A stretch of 32,785 nt of DNA, taken from positions 1 through 32,785 of the forward strand of contig JAIDUV010000024.1 of assembly GCA_029060025.1 (NCBI GenBank), read 5' to 3'. Positions 8,055 to 16,373 of this stretch are shown here, in pieces (the stretch's first letter is position 1; the number at the start of each line of letters is the position of its first letter). The notes beneath the pieces are model-generated. The model worked only from the letters and a program-made list of their open reading frames with translations. It did not search any database and was not told the origin of the DNA. The position numbers and the translations under genes are program-made. Source of the DNA: Clostridia bacterium. Lineage in GTDB: Bacteria; Bacillota; Clostridia; Christensenellales; UBA3700.

Positions 8055-9008
8055 TTACTTCGCTACCTTATCCAATACTGATTGCGGAATCGTAAAACCT
8101 ATTTCGCTTGCAACCGTTTGGTTGATAGAAAGTTCAAAGTTTTGAGGATCTTCATATCCTATTTCCTTGGGGGTCTTCTTACCGGTAAGAATATCGTACG
8201 CCATCTCTGCCGCCCTCACGCCTATAGCATAATAGTCTACGCCGTAAGTTGCGATACCGCACTTATTATTCATTTCATTTTCGCCGCATACAATAGGAAG
8301 ATTTGCGCCGTCTTTATTAAAAGCGTGCACAGAATCTGCGGCAGCCGCCAATTTGTTGTCCGTAGGAATATAAACGCAATCTACGCCGTCGCGCTTAAAA
8401 GCATTTAATGCATTGGCAACGTCGTCTATCGTAGAGATTCCTCTTGCCGTAAATTGCAAGCCTTTGGACACAGCGTAATCTTTTACCATATCTCTTTGAA
8501 CAATAGAGTTGGCTTCGTCAGTTGAATATAGCACGGCAATTTTCTTTGCGTTGGGAATAAGTTCGACCATTAAATCAACTTGTTTATTGATATCGTTAAG
8601 ATCCGTCGTTCCTGCGATATTATCGGCAGTCAATTTTGCGTCTTTAGCAGACGTGACAGCGCTGAATACTATCGGCAATGTATTCGTTTCTGCCGCAACA
8701 GCCTGCGCCGACGGCGTAGCAATAGCAAAAATCAAATCCACTCTTTGAGTTATCAAAGTCTGTGCGGCTGTAGTATTGTTTGTGGTTTCGCCGCTTGCAT
8801 TTCTATACAAAAACTTAACCGTCTTGCCATCTTCTTCAAAAAGTTGGGATAATCTGTCTTGGAATCCTTCATTCGACTTGTTAAGAGCCACGTGTTGAAT
8901 ATGTTGAACGATACCCACAGTATAATCTGCCGGTGTACAGCCTGCAAATGCGAATACCGAACACGCCATAACTGCAATCAATAAAACTGCTATTATAATC
9001 TTTTTCAT
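8055..9008 (-). CDS. ABC transporter substrate-binding lipoprotein (PF04392 type), copy 1
   Basis: 317 residues. The signal peptide MKKIIIAVLLIAVMACSVFAFAGC ends in lipobox FAGC, so the mature protein is a membrane-anchored lipoprotein outside the cell. The mature part follows the PF04392 pattern: YTVGIVQHIQHVALNKSNEGF, TLITQRVDLIFAIATPSAQAVA, LPIVFSAVTSAKDAKL, VAVLYSTDEANS (here IAVLYS), GVDCVYIPTDNKLAAA, LPIVCGENEMNNKCGIATYGVDYYAIG. The start ATG at 9008 was chosen over TTG 9020 because GGAGA lies just upstream of it and the signal peptide then has normal length. Relatives in streptococci bind tryptophan or related aromatic compounds; the ligand here is not known. It is a paralogue of the gene at 9103. 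Confidence 0.92.
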   Translation of the reverse strand: MKKIIIAVLLIAVMACSVFAFAGCTPADYTVGIVQHIQHVALNKSNEGFQDRLSQLFEEDGKTVKFLYRNASGETTNNTTAAQTLITQRVDLIFAIATPSAQAVAAETNTLPIVFSAVTSAKDAKLTADNIAGTTDLNDINKQVDLMVELIPNAKKIAVLYSTDEANSIVQRDMVKDYAVSKGLQFTARGISTIDDVANALNAFKRDGVDCVYIPTDNKLAAAADSVHAFNKDGANLPIVCGENEMNNKCGIATYGVDYYAIGVRAAEMAYDILTGKKTPKEIGYEDPQNFELSINQTVASEIGFTIPQSVLDKVAK

Positions 9009-9068
9009 AATTGTCTCCAATGTAATTTTATAATGGTCTTACCATTTGATTTCTCGGTTATTACAACT

Positions 9069-9093
9069 TACGGACAGTAATATGCTGTCCGTA
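9069..9093 (-). other. Intercistronic stem-loop after the second binding-protein gene
   Basis: TACGGACAG (9069-9077) and CTGTCCGTA (9085-9093) form a perfect 9-bp stem with a seven-base loop, 10 bp after the stop of the 9103 gene. As with the hairpin at 8013 there is no T-run. Confidence 0.75.
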
Positions 9094-9102
9094 TCTATTA
9101 CG

Positions 9103-10155
9103 TTAAGCGGCTACCTTATCCATTACGGTTTGAGGTATTGTAAAACCAATATCCTTTGCAACCTTTTCATTGATAGCGTATCTGCCCTTTGTAAAATCAG
9201 TCTTGATTTCAACGTATTTGCTCTCGTTTTTACCGGTAAGCATATCAAATACTTCTTGAGCCGCTTGCGCTCCCATTGCATAATAGTCTACCGCATAAGT
9301 AGCAACGCCGCAATACTCGTTGAAATTTATATCTCCGCAAACCATAGGCATACTCGCAACTTCTCTTGCCTCAATACCGTTGTTTGAGGTATAAATATTA
9401 GTATTGCCTCTTTCGTGAATCTTCGGACCTATTTGCACACTTGCCAAAGTGTTGTCAACCGGAACAAACACACAGCCTACGCCGTCGGCTTTCATATTGT
9501 TGAGAGCCTCTCTTATATGTCCGTCGTGCGTCTTATCCTCTTGCTTGTCGTATCCTACAACGACTACGTTTTGTTCGCCAACAAGTTGAATGAGATATTC
9601 TTTTGCCAGTTCTACCTGGATTTCCATATTAACGTCTGCTTTGGTCTTATTTTCCGCATTTGCAGGCTTGCAATAAAGAATACCCAACTTTGCCGCGTCC
9701 GGAGCAAGCATTCTCATCAATTCGACTTGTTTCTCAATTTGAACGCGCAAATCGTCTTTTTGCAAATTTCTGTCGGCTATAGCAGCCTGCGCAAATACCA
9801 TAGGCGTATTACCCGCGTCATTCAATACGGCGTCTGCCGAAGATTGCGACAACGTAAGCAAGACGCTTGCGCCCTTTTTCTTCATATAATCTAAGTTACT
9901 CTTCTCGCTTTGGGCTATATCTTCTTCCTTGTCTCCGCCAGACTTTCTATAAATGTACTTATACGTCTTTCCGGCGTCACTCATAAGTTTTGAAAGCGTT
10001 TCTCTAAATCCTTTTTGAACCATATCCGAAGAAAAGTGCTCGGAATTTTCCATAACGCCTATTACATAATCTACCTTTTGGCAGCCGGCAAAGGCAAAAA
10101 GCGACGTTGCCAATACTGCAACCAATAAAACTACTACGGCAATTCTTTTTTTCAT
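9103..10155 (-). CDS. ABC transporter substrate-binding lipoprotein (PF04392 type), copy 2
   Basis: 350 residues, the promoter-proximal gene of the importer operon. The signal peptide MKKRIAVVVLLVAVLATSLFAFAGC has the lipobox FAGC. The mature sequence parallels copy 1 (YVIGVMENSEHFSSDMVQKGF, ASVLLTLSQSSADAV, TPMVFAQAA, AKLGILYCKPANA, GVGCVFVPVDNTLAS, MVCGDINFNEYCGVATYAVDYYAMG, KDIGFTIPQTVMDKV). It is longer in the middle and diverged, suggesting a different ligand or affinity. ATG 10155 is preceded by AAGGAGA five bases upstream, favouring it over a TTG ten codons upstream. A strong promoter lies at 10201-10229. Only a short leader of about 40 bases separates promoter and gene, too short for a T-box. 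Confidence 0.92.
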   Translation of the reverse strand: MKKRIAVVVLLVAVLATSLFAFAGCQKVDYVIGVMENSEHFSSDMVQKGFRETLSKLMSDAGKTYKYIYRKSGGDKEEDIAQSEKSNLDYMKKKGASVLLTLSQSSADAVLNDAGNTPMVFAQAAIADRNLQKDDLRVQIEKQVELMRMLAPDAAKLGILYCKPANAENKTKADVNMEIQVELAKEYLIQLVGEQNVVVVGYDKQEDKTHDGHIREALNNMKADGVGCVFVPVDNTLASVQIGPKIHERGNTNIYTSNNGIEAREVASMPMVCGDINFNEYCGVATYAVDYYAMGAQAAQEVFDMLTGKNESKYVEIKTDFTKGRYAINEKVAKDIGFTIPQTVMDKVAA

Positions 10156-10200
10156 AAAAATCTCCTTATCCGAAAGAGCAAACAAACTCCTACGATATCT

Positions 10201-10229
10201 ATTTTACATATAAATCCGACAATTGTCAA
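10201..10229 (-). promoter_or_regulatory. Promoter of the ABC importer operon
   Basis: On the minus strand a perfect TTGACA (10224-10229) and TAAAAT (10201-10206) are spaced by exactly 17 bp, about 45 bp upstream of the first binding-protein gene. The -35 box overlaps the short dyad TTGACAATTGTC. Confidence 0.85.
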
Positions 10230-10297
10230 TACAAAAGCCTAATCATATTTTAATAATTGTATTATAAACGTATTTTTATAAATATAACGTTTTTCTA

Positions 10298-10326
10298 TTT
10301 TCAAAATTAAAAATGTATGCTAAAAT
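10298..10326 (+). promoter_or_regulatory. Promoter of the malic enzyme gene
   Basis: TTTTCA (10298-10303) and TAAAAT (10321-10326) are 17 bp apart, with a TG extended -10 motif (TGCTAAAAT). It is divergent from the importer promoter. The leader of about 55 bases ends in AGGAGG at 10373-10378. Confidence 0.6.
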
Positions 10327-10387
10327 GACATTGTAATAAATTTTAAATCAAGAGCCTTTACTCAAGGCGCTTAGGAGGAAGACCTTT

Positions 10388-11557
10388 ATGGATTATATGA
10401 AAGAATCTCTCAAAAAACACTATGAGTGGAAAGGAAAACTCGAAGTCGTATCGCGCGCAAAGGTCGAGAATAAAGAAGACCTCTCTCTTGCCTACACCCC
10501 TGGCGTTGCGCAAGCGTGTCTTGAAATTCAAAAAGATATAGACAAATCATACGATCTGACAAGACGATGGAATACAGTCGCAGTCGTCACCGACGGCACG
10601 GCGGTGCTAGGACTCGGAGACATCGGTCCCGAAGCAGGTATGCCGGTGATGGAAGGCAAGTGCGTGCTTTTCAAGGAATTTGGCGGCGTAGATGCAATAC
10701 CTCTTTGCGTAAAGTCAAAAGAGGTCGACGACATAGTCAAGACGGTTGCCCTCATATCGGGAAGTTTCGGCGGCGTCAACCTTGAAGACATCTCTGCTCC
10801 AAGATGTTTTGAAATAGAAAGAAAACTCAAAGAATGTACGGATATTCCAATATTCCACGACGACCAGCACGGCACGGCAGTAGTCACTGCGGCGGCGCTT
10901 ATCAACGCCCTTAAAATCGTCGGCAAAGACTGGAAAGACGTAACCGTCACTTTCAGCGGAGCGGGCGCGGCAGGAAGCGCAATTGCAAAACTTCTCAATA
11001 AGTTGGGCGTAAAAGACATTCTCGTATGCAATCGCAAAGGTATTATTTGCAAAGACGTCAACGAGCCTAAAGGCAATGAAGAGATAGTAGAGATAACCAA
11101 CAAGACTTGCCGTCAAGGCACTCTCGCAGACGCAATGAAAGGCGCGGATATACTCATAGGTGTGTCTGCCCCCGGTATCGTCATGCAAGATATGGTGCGC
11201 TCTATGGCAAAAGACGCAATAGTTATGGCAATGGCAAACCCGGTACCGGAGATTATGCCTGAACTTGCAAAAGAAGCGGGTGCAAAAGTCGTCGGCACAG
11301 GCCGTAGCGACTTCCCTAACCAAATCAACAACGTGCTTGCATTCCCCGGCATATTCAGAGGCGCTCTTGACGTAAGAGCAAAGGAAATCAACGAAGATAT
11401 GAAGATGGCTGCTGCAAAAGCAATCGCAAGCCTTGTAAGTGACGAAGAACTAAATCCCGATTATATTCTCCCAATGGCATTCGACAGCCGCATAGGCAAG
11501 ACGGTCGCAAAGGCTGTAGCAGACGCGGCAAGAAAGACAGGAGCCGCAAGAATATAA
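10388..11557 (+). CDS. Malic enzyme (oxaloacetate-decarboxylating malate dehydrogenase)
   Basis: 389 residues, the only plus-strand gene. It oxidatively decarboxylates malate to pyruvate and CO2 with NAD(P)H formation. The N-terminal malic domain shows LAYTPGVAQACLEI at about 28, TDGTAVLGLGDIGPEAGMPVMEGK at about 61-84 and the metal/catalytic block IFHDDQHGTAVVTAAALINAL at about 154-174. The NAD(P) domain shows the Rossmann motif FSGAGAAGSAIAKLL at about 188 and later MANPVPEIMPELAKEAGA and GRSDFPNQINNVLAFPGIFRGALDVRA. Length is that of the short bacterial type, without a phosphotransacetylase tail. Cofactor preference cannot be called. Start ATG 10388 follows AGGAGG by nine bases. It feeds pyruvate to the fermentation enzymes encoded downstream in the window. 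Confidence 0.95.
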   Translation: MDYMKESLKKHYEWKGKLEVVSRAKVENKEDLSLAYTPGVAQACLEIQKDIDKSYDLTRRWNTVAVVTDGTAVLGLGDIGPEAGMPVMEGKCVLFKEFGGVDAIPLCVKSKEVDDIVKTVALISGSFGGVNLEDISAPRCFEIERKLKECTDIPIFHDDQHGTAVVTAAALINALKIVGKDWKDVTVTFSGAGAAGSAIAKLLNKLGVKDILVCNRKGIICKDVNEPKGNEEIVEITNKTCRQGTLADAMKGADILIGVSAPGIVMQDMVRSMAKDAIVMAMANPVPEIMPELAKEAGAKVVGTGRSDFPNQINNVLAFPGIFRGALDVRAKEINEDMKMAAAKAIASLVSDEELNPDYILPMAFDSRIGKTVAKAVADAARKTGAARI

Positions 11558-11583
11558 GATAATTTGTCGAGCAACAGTAAAAT

Positions 11584-11616
11584 AAAAAGGCTATTCAGCA
11601 AAGAATAGCCTTTTTT
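11584..11616. terminator. Bidirectional terminator between the malic enzyme gene and a lipoprotein gene
   Basis: AAGGCTATTC (11587-11596) pairs perfectly with GAATAGCCTT (11603-11612) with a six-base loop, flanked by an A-run on the left and six Ts on the right. It serves the plus-strand malic enzyme gene and can also stop the convergent minus-strand gene ending at 11646. Confidence 0.92.
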
Positions 11617-11645
11617 AATTAAGAATAAATTTACTAACTAATTTA

Positions 11646-12095
11646 TCAAATCTCAACGATTACTTCTTCCGTACTGTAGAAAAAACTATCGTCGTTTTTG
11701 TTGCATAAAAAACTTACAACGGCTCTCACTCTATAAGTTCCCTTTTCCAATTGTAATTGAACTTTCTTAGTTACTTTTTGTTTACACATTATCCAATGAT
11801 TTATCGCAATGCTTGGGTACCCTATTGGAATATCGTCGTTTATCTCTTTACATTCCACGTGGACTATTGACGCAAGATTAAAGGTCTCGCCGTCGGAAAT
11901 TGCCTTGCCGCTATGCCAAGACTTGTTGCGAAATTCAACTACTACTGTCAACTCGTTGCCGTCGACATTTACGCTTTTGAGCGAAAGAGCAAAGTCGTCT
12001 TGCTTAAATTCTCTTGACGAACATCCACAAAATGACAAAAGCAATAGAGAAATTATCAATGCTATTAAGACAACGCGCGCCGTCACTTTTTTCAA
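11646..12095 (-). CDS. Predicted small lipoprotein of unknown function
   Basis: 149 residues from the TTG at 12095. The N-terminus then reads as a normal lipoprotein signal (KKVTARVVLIALIISLLLLSFCGC, lipidated Cys in FCGC). I prefer this start because GGTGG lies a few bases upstream; a GTG at 12113 in the same frame has no ribosome site. The mature part, about 125 residues, is beta-rich (FALSLKSVNVDGNELTVVVEFRNKSW, KKVQLQLEKGTYRVRAVVSFLC) and looks like a single immunoglobulin-like or DUF-type extracellular domain. I do not recognise the family. A TATAAT at 12128-12133 (minus strand) may be its -10 box. It is a monocistronic gene between two terminators. Confidence 0.6.
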   Translation of the reverse strand: MKKVTARVVLIALIISLLLLSFCGCSSREFKQDDFALSLKSVNVDGNELTVVVEFRNKSWHSGKAISDGETFNLASIVHVECKEINDDIPIGYPSIAINHWIMCKQKVTKKVQLQLEKGTYRVRAVVSFLCNKNDDSFFYSTEEVIVEI

Positions 12096-12127
12096 ATATA
12101 CCACCGTCCTCACTAAATCTTTAAATT

Positions 12128-12133
12128 ATTATA
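12128..12133 (-). promoter_or_regulatory. Possible -10 box of the small lipoprotein gene
   Basis: TATAAT on the minus strand preceded by TG (TGTTATAAT, extended -10 like). No good -35 box is visible, and the neighbouring terminator stem occupies that position. Confidence 0.35.
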
Positions 12134-12147
12134 ACATACCTATATGC

Positions 12148-12180
12148 AAAAAGGAAGTTCAAACAGAACTTCCTTGATTT
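12148..12180 (-). terminator. Terminator of the 12212 lipoprotein gene
   Basis: AAGGAAGTTC (12151-12160) and GAACTTCCTT (12166-12175) form a perfect 10-bp stem with a five-base loop. On the minus strand it ends in a run of Ts (A-run at 12148-12152 on plus). It closely resembles the terminator at 13444-13476. Confidence 0.88.
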
Positions 12181-12211
12181 TTTGCGTTAAATCAACTTTG
12201 CCATATAAAAA

Positions 12212-13327
12212 TTATTTATTCAACGCCGCGGTCACTTCTGACGGAACGGTTACGGTAGTGCTTCCAAATGCGCTTATCTTTATGTCAGACTCAAAAGAAT
12301 CAACATAGGTCTTGTCATTGGCAGACCAAGTATATGCCTCAATCATATAAATGCCTGTAACTTTTTCGTCAGAAACAGTAATTTTGTATTCAACAGTCTC
12401 TTTGTCACCGTCACTGTCAACCTCTTCTACCTTGAATTCAAAGCCGTTTGCTGTCTTTGTATATATTGCGGCAGGAATACTATTGAAAATACTGAATATA
12501 TAAGTTTGAATCATTGACTTATTATAGTCCTTAATTGTAGAGACATCTCCAGCGGAATTATTGATTGCCATCCACTTTACTTCGTCATCTGCGCCGTAAG
12601 TTTTGTTGACAGCGGCAATACTATCACCGTTTTTCACCACGTAACTTACCATATCGTATCTCTCTTCATCTTTACCAGGAGCACGATTGTTGTATCTCGT
12701 TTCGTCATAATATTTTACGCTATACGATGCTTCGGCAGTAAATTTAAATTCGGTGGCTGAGTTGAATATGGGTTTTTCATCCTCTTCTTCTTTCTCCATA
12801 CCAACTGCGGTCACAGTACAATTCTCATATTTGCTGCCTTCTGTAAGCATTTTGACGTAACTATTCGTCACACGCTCGCCGATTTCGGGAGTAGATACCA
12901 TAAATTTGTATTTCTCGCCGTACTTGAGTACGTATACAGTCTGCGTTGCCTCGCTAAAATCTGCCTCTTTGTTACTATTCGGTGCCAAAGCGATTTTTAC
13001 TTTGACAGCAAATTTTTCTGCAGATACAAAGCCTGTCTTCTGATCGTCCGACAGTTTGATATTGTCCCCTGCTACTTCGCCTTTGCTTTCGTGACTCACA
13101 TATTCTGCGAGCACAACGTCTAATTCTTGTTGCATTAAATCAAGATGCATTGAGAATGCGAGTTCTTCTTTGACATAACCCTTTAGCGCGTCTTCAACAG
13201 ATGCGTATTCGCTATCGGAGACAGCAACGACCTTGACGCTATTGTCAGTTTTGTCACACGCTATAACCGACACGATAAGACAGGCCACAATCGTGATTAT
13301 GCCAAATACTTTTAACATCTTCTTCAT
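12212..13327 (-). CDS. Predicted lipoprotein of unknown function
   Basis: 371 residues. The signal peptide MKKMLKVFGIITIVACLIVSVIAC ends in lipobox VIAC, so the protein should be anchored outside the membrane. The mature region begins with an Asp/Ser-rich stretch and a helical part (SVEDALKGYVKEELAFSMHLDLMQQELDVVL), then beta-rich sequence with repeated patterns of strand-Asp/Glu turns (AEASYSVKYYDETRYN, KTYVDSFESDIKISAFGSTTVTVP). I do not recognise a family; the fold resembles other large hypothetical lipoproteins of gut Clostridia. Start ATG 13327 has GGAGG eight to nine bases upstream. It has its own strong promoter (13376-13404) and terminator, so it is monocistronic. Confidence 0.8.
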   Translation of the reverse strand: MKKMLKVFGIITIVACLIVSVIACDKTDNSVKVVAVSDSEYASVEDALKGYVKEELAFSMHLDLMQQELDVVLAEYVSHESKGEVAGDNIKLSDDQKTGFVSAEKFAVKVKIALAPNSNKEADFSEATQTVYVLKYGEKYKFMVSTPEIGERVTNSYVKMLTEGSKYENCTVTAVGMEKEEEDEKPIFNSATEFKFTAEASYSVKYYDETRYNNRAPGKDEERYDMVSYVVKNGDSIAAVNKTYGADDEVKWMAINNSAGDVSTIKDYNKSMIQTYIFSIFNSIPAAIYTKTANGFEFKVEEVDSDGDKETVEYKITVSDEKVTGIYMIEAYTWSANDKTYVDSFESDIKISAFGSTTVTVPSEVTAALNK

Positions 13328-13375
13328 TTAAAATTCCTCCAAATAGTGTTTTGCCTATAATTAAGGCTTATATAT

Positions 13376-13404
13376 ATTCTAACTACCAAAAAATATCTTG
13401 TCAA
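13376..13404 (-). promoter_or_regulatory. Promoter of the 12212 lipoprotein gene
   Basis: Minus strand TTGACA (13399-13404), 17-bp spacer, TAGAAT (13376-13381), followed by a leader of about 40 bases with GGAGG at 13336-13340. Confidence 0.85.
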
Positions 13405-13443
13405 CTGTTTGGGTTATAAATTTTAACTATTCGATATAATACT

Positions 13444-13476
13444 AAAAAAGGAAGTCCTCGTTATAAGAACTTCCTT
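13444..13476 (-). terminator. Terminator of adhE
   Basis: AAGGAAGT (13448-13455) pairs with ACTTCCTT (13469-13476). On the minus strand the stem is followed by six Ts. It shares the string ACTTCCTTGATTTTTT with the terminator at 12148-12180. Confidence 0.85.
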
Positions 13477-13538
13477 GATTTTTTATTTAGATTTCTCCGC
13501 TACGGTCAAGATACGTAACTTGTAGTAACAAATCTTGA

Positions 13539-16145
13539 TTATTTCTTTGCGCCGTAATATGCGTTGAGATACATTTGCTTGATTTCTTTCATAAGCGGAT
13601 ATCTCGGATTTGCGCCTGTGCATTGGTCGTCGAATGCGTCTTCTACCATTTGGTCAAGCGTGGAGAGGAACTTCTCTTCTTCTACGCCGTATTCCTTGAT
13701 AGTCGACTTGATGCCGACAGCCTTTTTCAACTTGTCGATTTCTGCAATGAGAGCCTCAACCTTTTCTTCGTCAGTCTTGCCCTTGCAACCCAACATAGTA
13801 GCCACGTCAGCGTATCTCTTCAAAGCCTGCGGATACTTATATTGCGGGAAGGTACCCATCTTGACAGGGTCTTCTACGCTGTTGAATCTGATTACTTCGT
13901 CTATCATCAAAGCGTTGGCAACGCCGTGCGGCAAGTGATGATAAGAGCCGAGTTTGTGAGCCATTGAGTGACATACGCCAAGGAACGCATTGGCAAATGC
14001 CATACCTGCCATACAGGAAGCGTGAGCCATCTCCTCTCTTGCCTCTGCGTCGTGAGCGCCGAGTTCGTACGCTCTTGGCAAATACTTGAATATCAATTGT
14101 ATAGCCTCTTTTGCAATACCGTTGGTGAAGTCGGTTGCCATAATCGAAGCAATTGCCTCCAATGCGTGCGTCAAAGCGTCGATACCCGAAGCAGACGTAA
14201 GTCCCTTAGGAATATTCATCATCAAATCAGCGTCAATTATTGCCATATCAGGCAAAAGTTCGTAATCTGCAAGAGGATATTTAGTACCGCTATTCTCGTC
14301 GGTGATTACGGCAAACGGCGTAACTTCAGAGCCTGTACCTGCCGTAGTTGCGACTGCGATAAAGGTAGCCTTGTCACCCATATGCGGGAAGGTATATACT
14401 CTCTTACGGATATCCATAAATCTCATTGCAAGGTCTTGGAAGTCAATTTCCGGATGCTCGTAAAGTACCCACATAATCTTGCCTGCGTCCATAGCCGAAC
14501 CGCCGCCGACTGCGATAATTACGTCAGGCTGGAATTCTTTCATAGCCTTTGCGCCTTCCATTGCGCAACCGAGAGTAGGATCCGGCGCGACATTGAAGAA
14601 AGTCGTGTGTCCTATATTCATCTCGTCTAATCTATCGGTAATTGCCTTTGTAAATCCGCTTTGATACAAGAAAGAGTCTGTGACGATAAACGCCTTCTTT
14701 TTGCCCATTACATCCTTGAGTTCTCTCAAAGCAACGCCGAGACAACCCTTCTTGAAATATACCTTTTCAGGCGCTCTAAACCACAACATATTCTCTCTCC
14801 TTTCCGCTACTGTCTTGATATTGATAAGGTGCTTTACACCGACGTTTTCGCTTACGCTGTTGCCGCCCCAACTTCCGCAGCCGAGCGTCAAAGACGGAGC
14901 AAGTTTGAAGTTGTAAAGATCACCTATACCGCCTTGCGAAGAAGGTGTGTTGATAAGAATACGGCAAGTGCGCATTCTGTTTTGGAATTTTTCTATCTTA
15001 TCTTTGCCAGTCTCTGTATTGACGTACAACGAAGAGGTGTGTCCAAGTCCGCCGTCGTCAATGAGTTTTGAAGCCTTGTCAAGAGCATCGTCAAAATCCT
15101 TTGCCTTGTACATAGCAAGCACTGGAGAAAGTTTTTCGTGAGCGAACTCTTCACTCAATTCCACACTCTTAACTTCGCCTACGAGCACTTTTGCAGTCTC
15201 CGGTACTTCAAAGCCTGCCATCTTAGCGATAACGCACGCAGGTTGACCAACTATCTTTGCGTTTAAAGCGCCGTTGATAAGAATGGTCTTTCTCACTTTT
15301 TCCGTCTGCTTTGCGTCAAGGAAGTATGCGCCTCTGTATTGCATCTCTGCCTTAAATTCGTCATATACTTTGTCAAGAACAATAGTAGATTGCTCTGACG
15401 CGCAAATCATACCGTTGTCGAAAGTCTTGGAGTGAAGAATGGACGACGCTGCCATCTTTATATCTGCGCTGTCGTCAACAATAGCGGGAGTATTACCTGC
15501 GCCAACGCCTACTGCCGGCTTACCGGAAGAGTATGCAGCCTTGACCATACCCGGACCGCCGGTAGCCAAAATTATATCAGCCTCTTTCATAATCATACCC
15601 GAAAGCGGTACGGAAGGCTCGTCTATCCAACCGATGATGCCCTCTGGAGCGCCCGCCTTAACAGCAGCCTCAAGAACTACTTTTGCCGCCTCAATCGTAC
15701 TTTTCTTTGCTCTGGGGTGCGGAGAAAAGATAAGACCGTTGCGAGTCTTGAGAGCAAGAAGCGACTTGAATATTGCCGTAGACGTAGGATTGGTCGTAGG
15801 AATTACAGCCGCAATAACGCCGATAGGCTCTGCTATCTTAGTGATACCGAAAGCCTCGTCTCTTTCTATTACTCCGCAAGTCTTGACGTCTTTGTAAGTA
15901 TTGTAAATATACTCCGAAGCGTAGTGATTTTTGATAACCTTGTCTTCGACGATTCCCATACCAGTCTCTTCGACTGCCATCTTTGCAAGAGGTATTCTCT
16001 GCTTGTTGGCAGCCATAGCGGCAGCAAAGAAAATCTTGTCAACTTGCTCTTGTGTGTAAGTTGCGTAGATTGCTTGCGCCTTTCTGACTTCTTCAAGTTT
16101 TGCCAAAAGGGTTTGCTCATCGTTTACGATTTGAGTGTTTGCCAT
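13539..16145 (-). CDS. adhE: Bifunctional acetaldehyde-CoA/alcohol dehydrogenase
   Basis: 868 residues. It reduces acetyl-CoA to acetaldehyde and on to ethanol, consuming two NADH; these proteins form helical spirosomes. The N-terminal aldehyde dehydrogenase half (about 1-440) shows PTTNPTSTAIFKSLLALKTRNG, the glycine motif ATGGPGMVKAAYSSGKPAVGVGAGNTP and the catalytic Cys in FDNGMICASEQS. The linker and C-terminal iron alcohol dehydrogenase half (about 450-868) show VGGGSAMDAGKIMWV, AVATTAGTGSEVTPFAVI and iron-ligand His residues in LTHALEA and HSMAHKLGSYHHLPHG. ATG 16145 was chosen because GGATGG lies upstream; an ATG four codons earlier (16157) would place the ribosome site against the start. 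A perfect Rex operator lies 140 bp upstream, implying NADH/NAD+ control. Third gene of the pflB-pflA-adhE block. Confidence 0.96.
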   Translation of the reverse strand: MANTQIVNDEQTLLAKLEEVRKAQAIYATYTQEQVDKIFFAAAMAANKQRIPLAKMAVEETGMGIVEDKVIKNHYASEYIYNTYKDVKTCGVIERDEAFGITKIAEPIGVIAAVIPTTNPTSTAIFKSLLALKTRNGLIFSPHPRAKKSTIEAAKVVLEAAVKAGAPEGIIGWIDEPSVPLSGMIMKEADIILATGGPGMVKAAYSSGKPAVGVGAGNTPAIVDDSADIKMAASSILHSKTFDNGMICASEQSTIVLDKVYDEFKAEMQYRGAYFLDAKQTEKVRKTILINGALNAKIVGQPACVIAKMAGFEVPETAKVLVGEVKSVELSEEFAHEKLSPVLAMYKAKDFDDALDKASKLIDDGGLGHTSSLYVNTETGKDKIEKFQNRMRTCRILINTPSSQGGIGDLYNFKLAPSLTLGCGSWGGNSVSENVGVKHLINIKTVAERRENMLWFRAPEKVYFKKGCLGVALRELKDVMGKKKAFIVTDSFLYQSGFTKAITDRLDEMNIGHTTFFNVAPDPTLGCAMEGAKAMKEFQPDVIIAVGGGSAMDAGKIMWVLYEHPEIDFQDLAMRFMDIRKRVYTFPHMGDKATFIAVATTAGTGSEVTPFAVITDENSGTKYPLADYELLPDMAIIDADLMMNIPKGLTSASGIDALTHALEAIASIMATDFTNGIAKEAIQLIFKYLPRAYELGAHDAEAREEMAHASCMAGMAFANAFLGVCHSMAHKLGSYHHLPHGVANALMIDEVIRFNSVEDPVKMGTFPQYKYPQALKRYADVATMLGCKGKTDEEKVEALIAEIDKLKKAVGIKSTIKEYGVEEEKFLSTLDQMVEDAFDDQCTGANPRYPLMKEIKQMYLNAYYGAKK

Positions 16146-16235
16146 TTTATATTCCATCCTTTAAAATTTTTGTCTGTATTATTGTGTTTACCTTTAAAAA
16201 GTTTATTCTACTGCAATGAGTTTTGACATAGTATC

Positions 16236-16241
16236 ATTATA
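16236..16241 (-). promoter_or_regulatory. Possible -10 box of adhE
   Basis: TATAAT on the minus strand about 90 bp upstream of adhE. No convincing -35 box accompanies it. An alternative start could use TTAACA inside the Rex site as -35 with TTAAAA about 17 bp downstream. Confidence 0.35.
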
Positions 16242-16285
16242 AATTCTTGCAATATTTATTACTTTTTAAGGTGCCTACTTCATAT

Positions 16286-16303
16286 TTGTTAAATTTTTAA
16301 CAA
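16286..16303. promoter_or_regulatory. Rex operator upstream of adhE
   Basis: The 18-bp perfect dyad TTGTTAAATTTTTAACAA fits the clostridial Rex consensus TTGTTAANNNNTTAACAA at every defined base. Rex is the NADH-sensing repressor of fermentation genes, and adhE is one of its best known targets in Clostridia. The rex gene is not in the window. Confidence 0.88.
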
Positions 16304-16373
16304 ATTGATAACACATACATTTTATACAATTGATAGTATTATGTCAACAAATTTGATATACATTTTTTGAAAA

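Noticed and set aside
10156-10230. T-box or tryptophan riboswitch in front of the TrpXYZ-like importer
   Set aside because: The leader between promoter and first gene is only about 40 bases, far too short for a T-box.
15432-16226. A 264-codon plus-strand open frame opposite adhE
   Set aside because: Antisense shadow of adhE with Arg/Ser/Cys-rich translation and no ribosome site.
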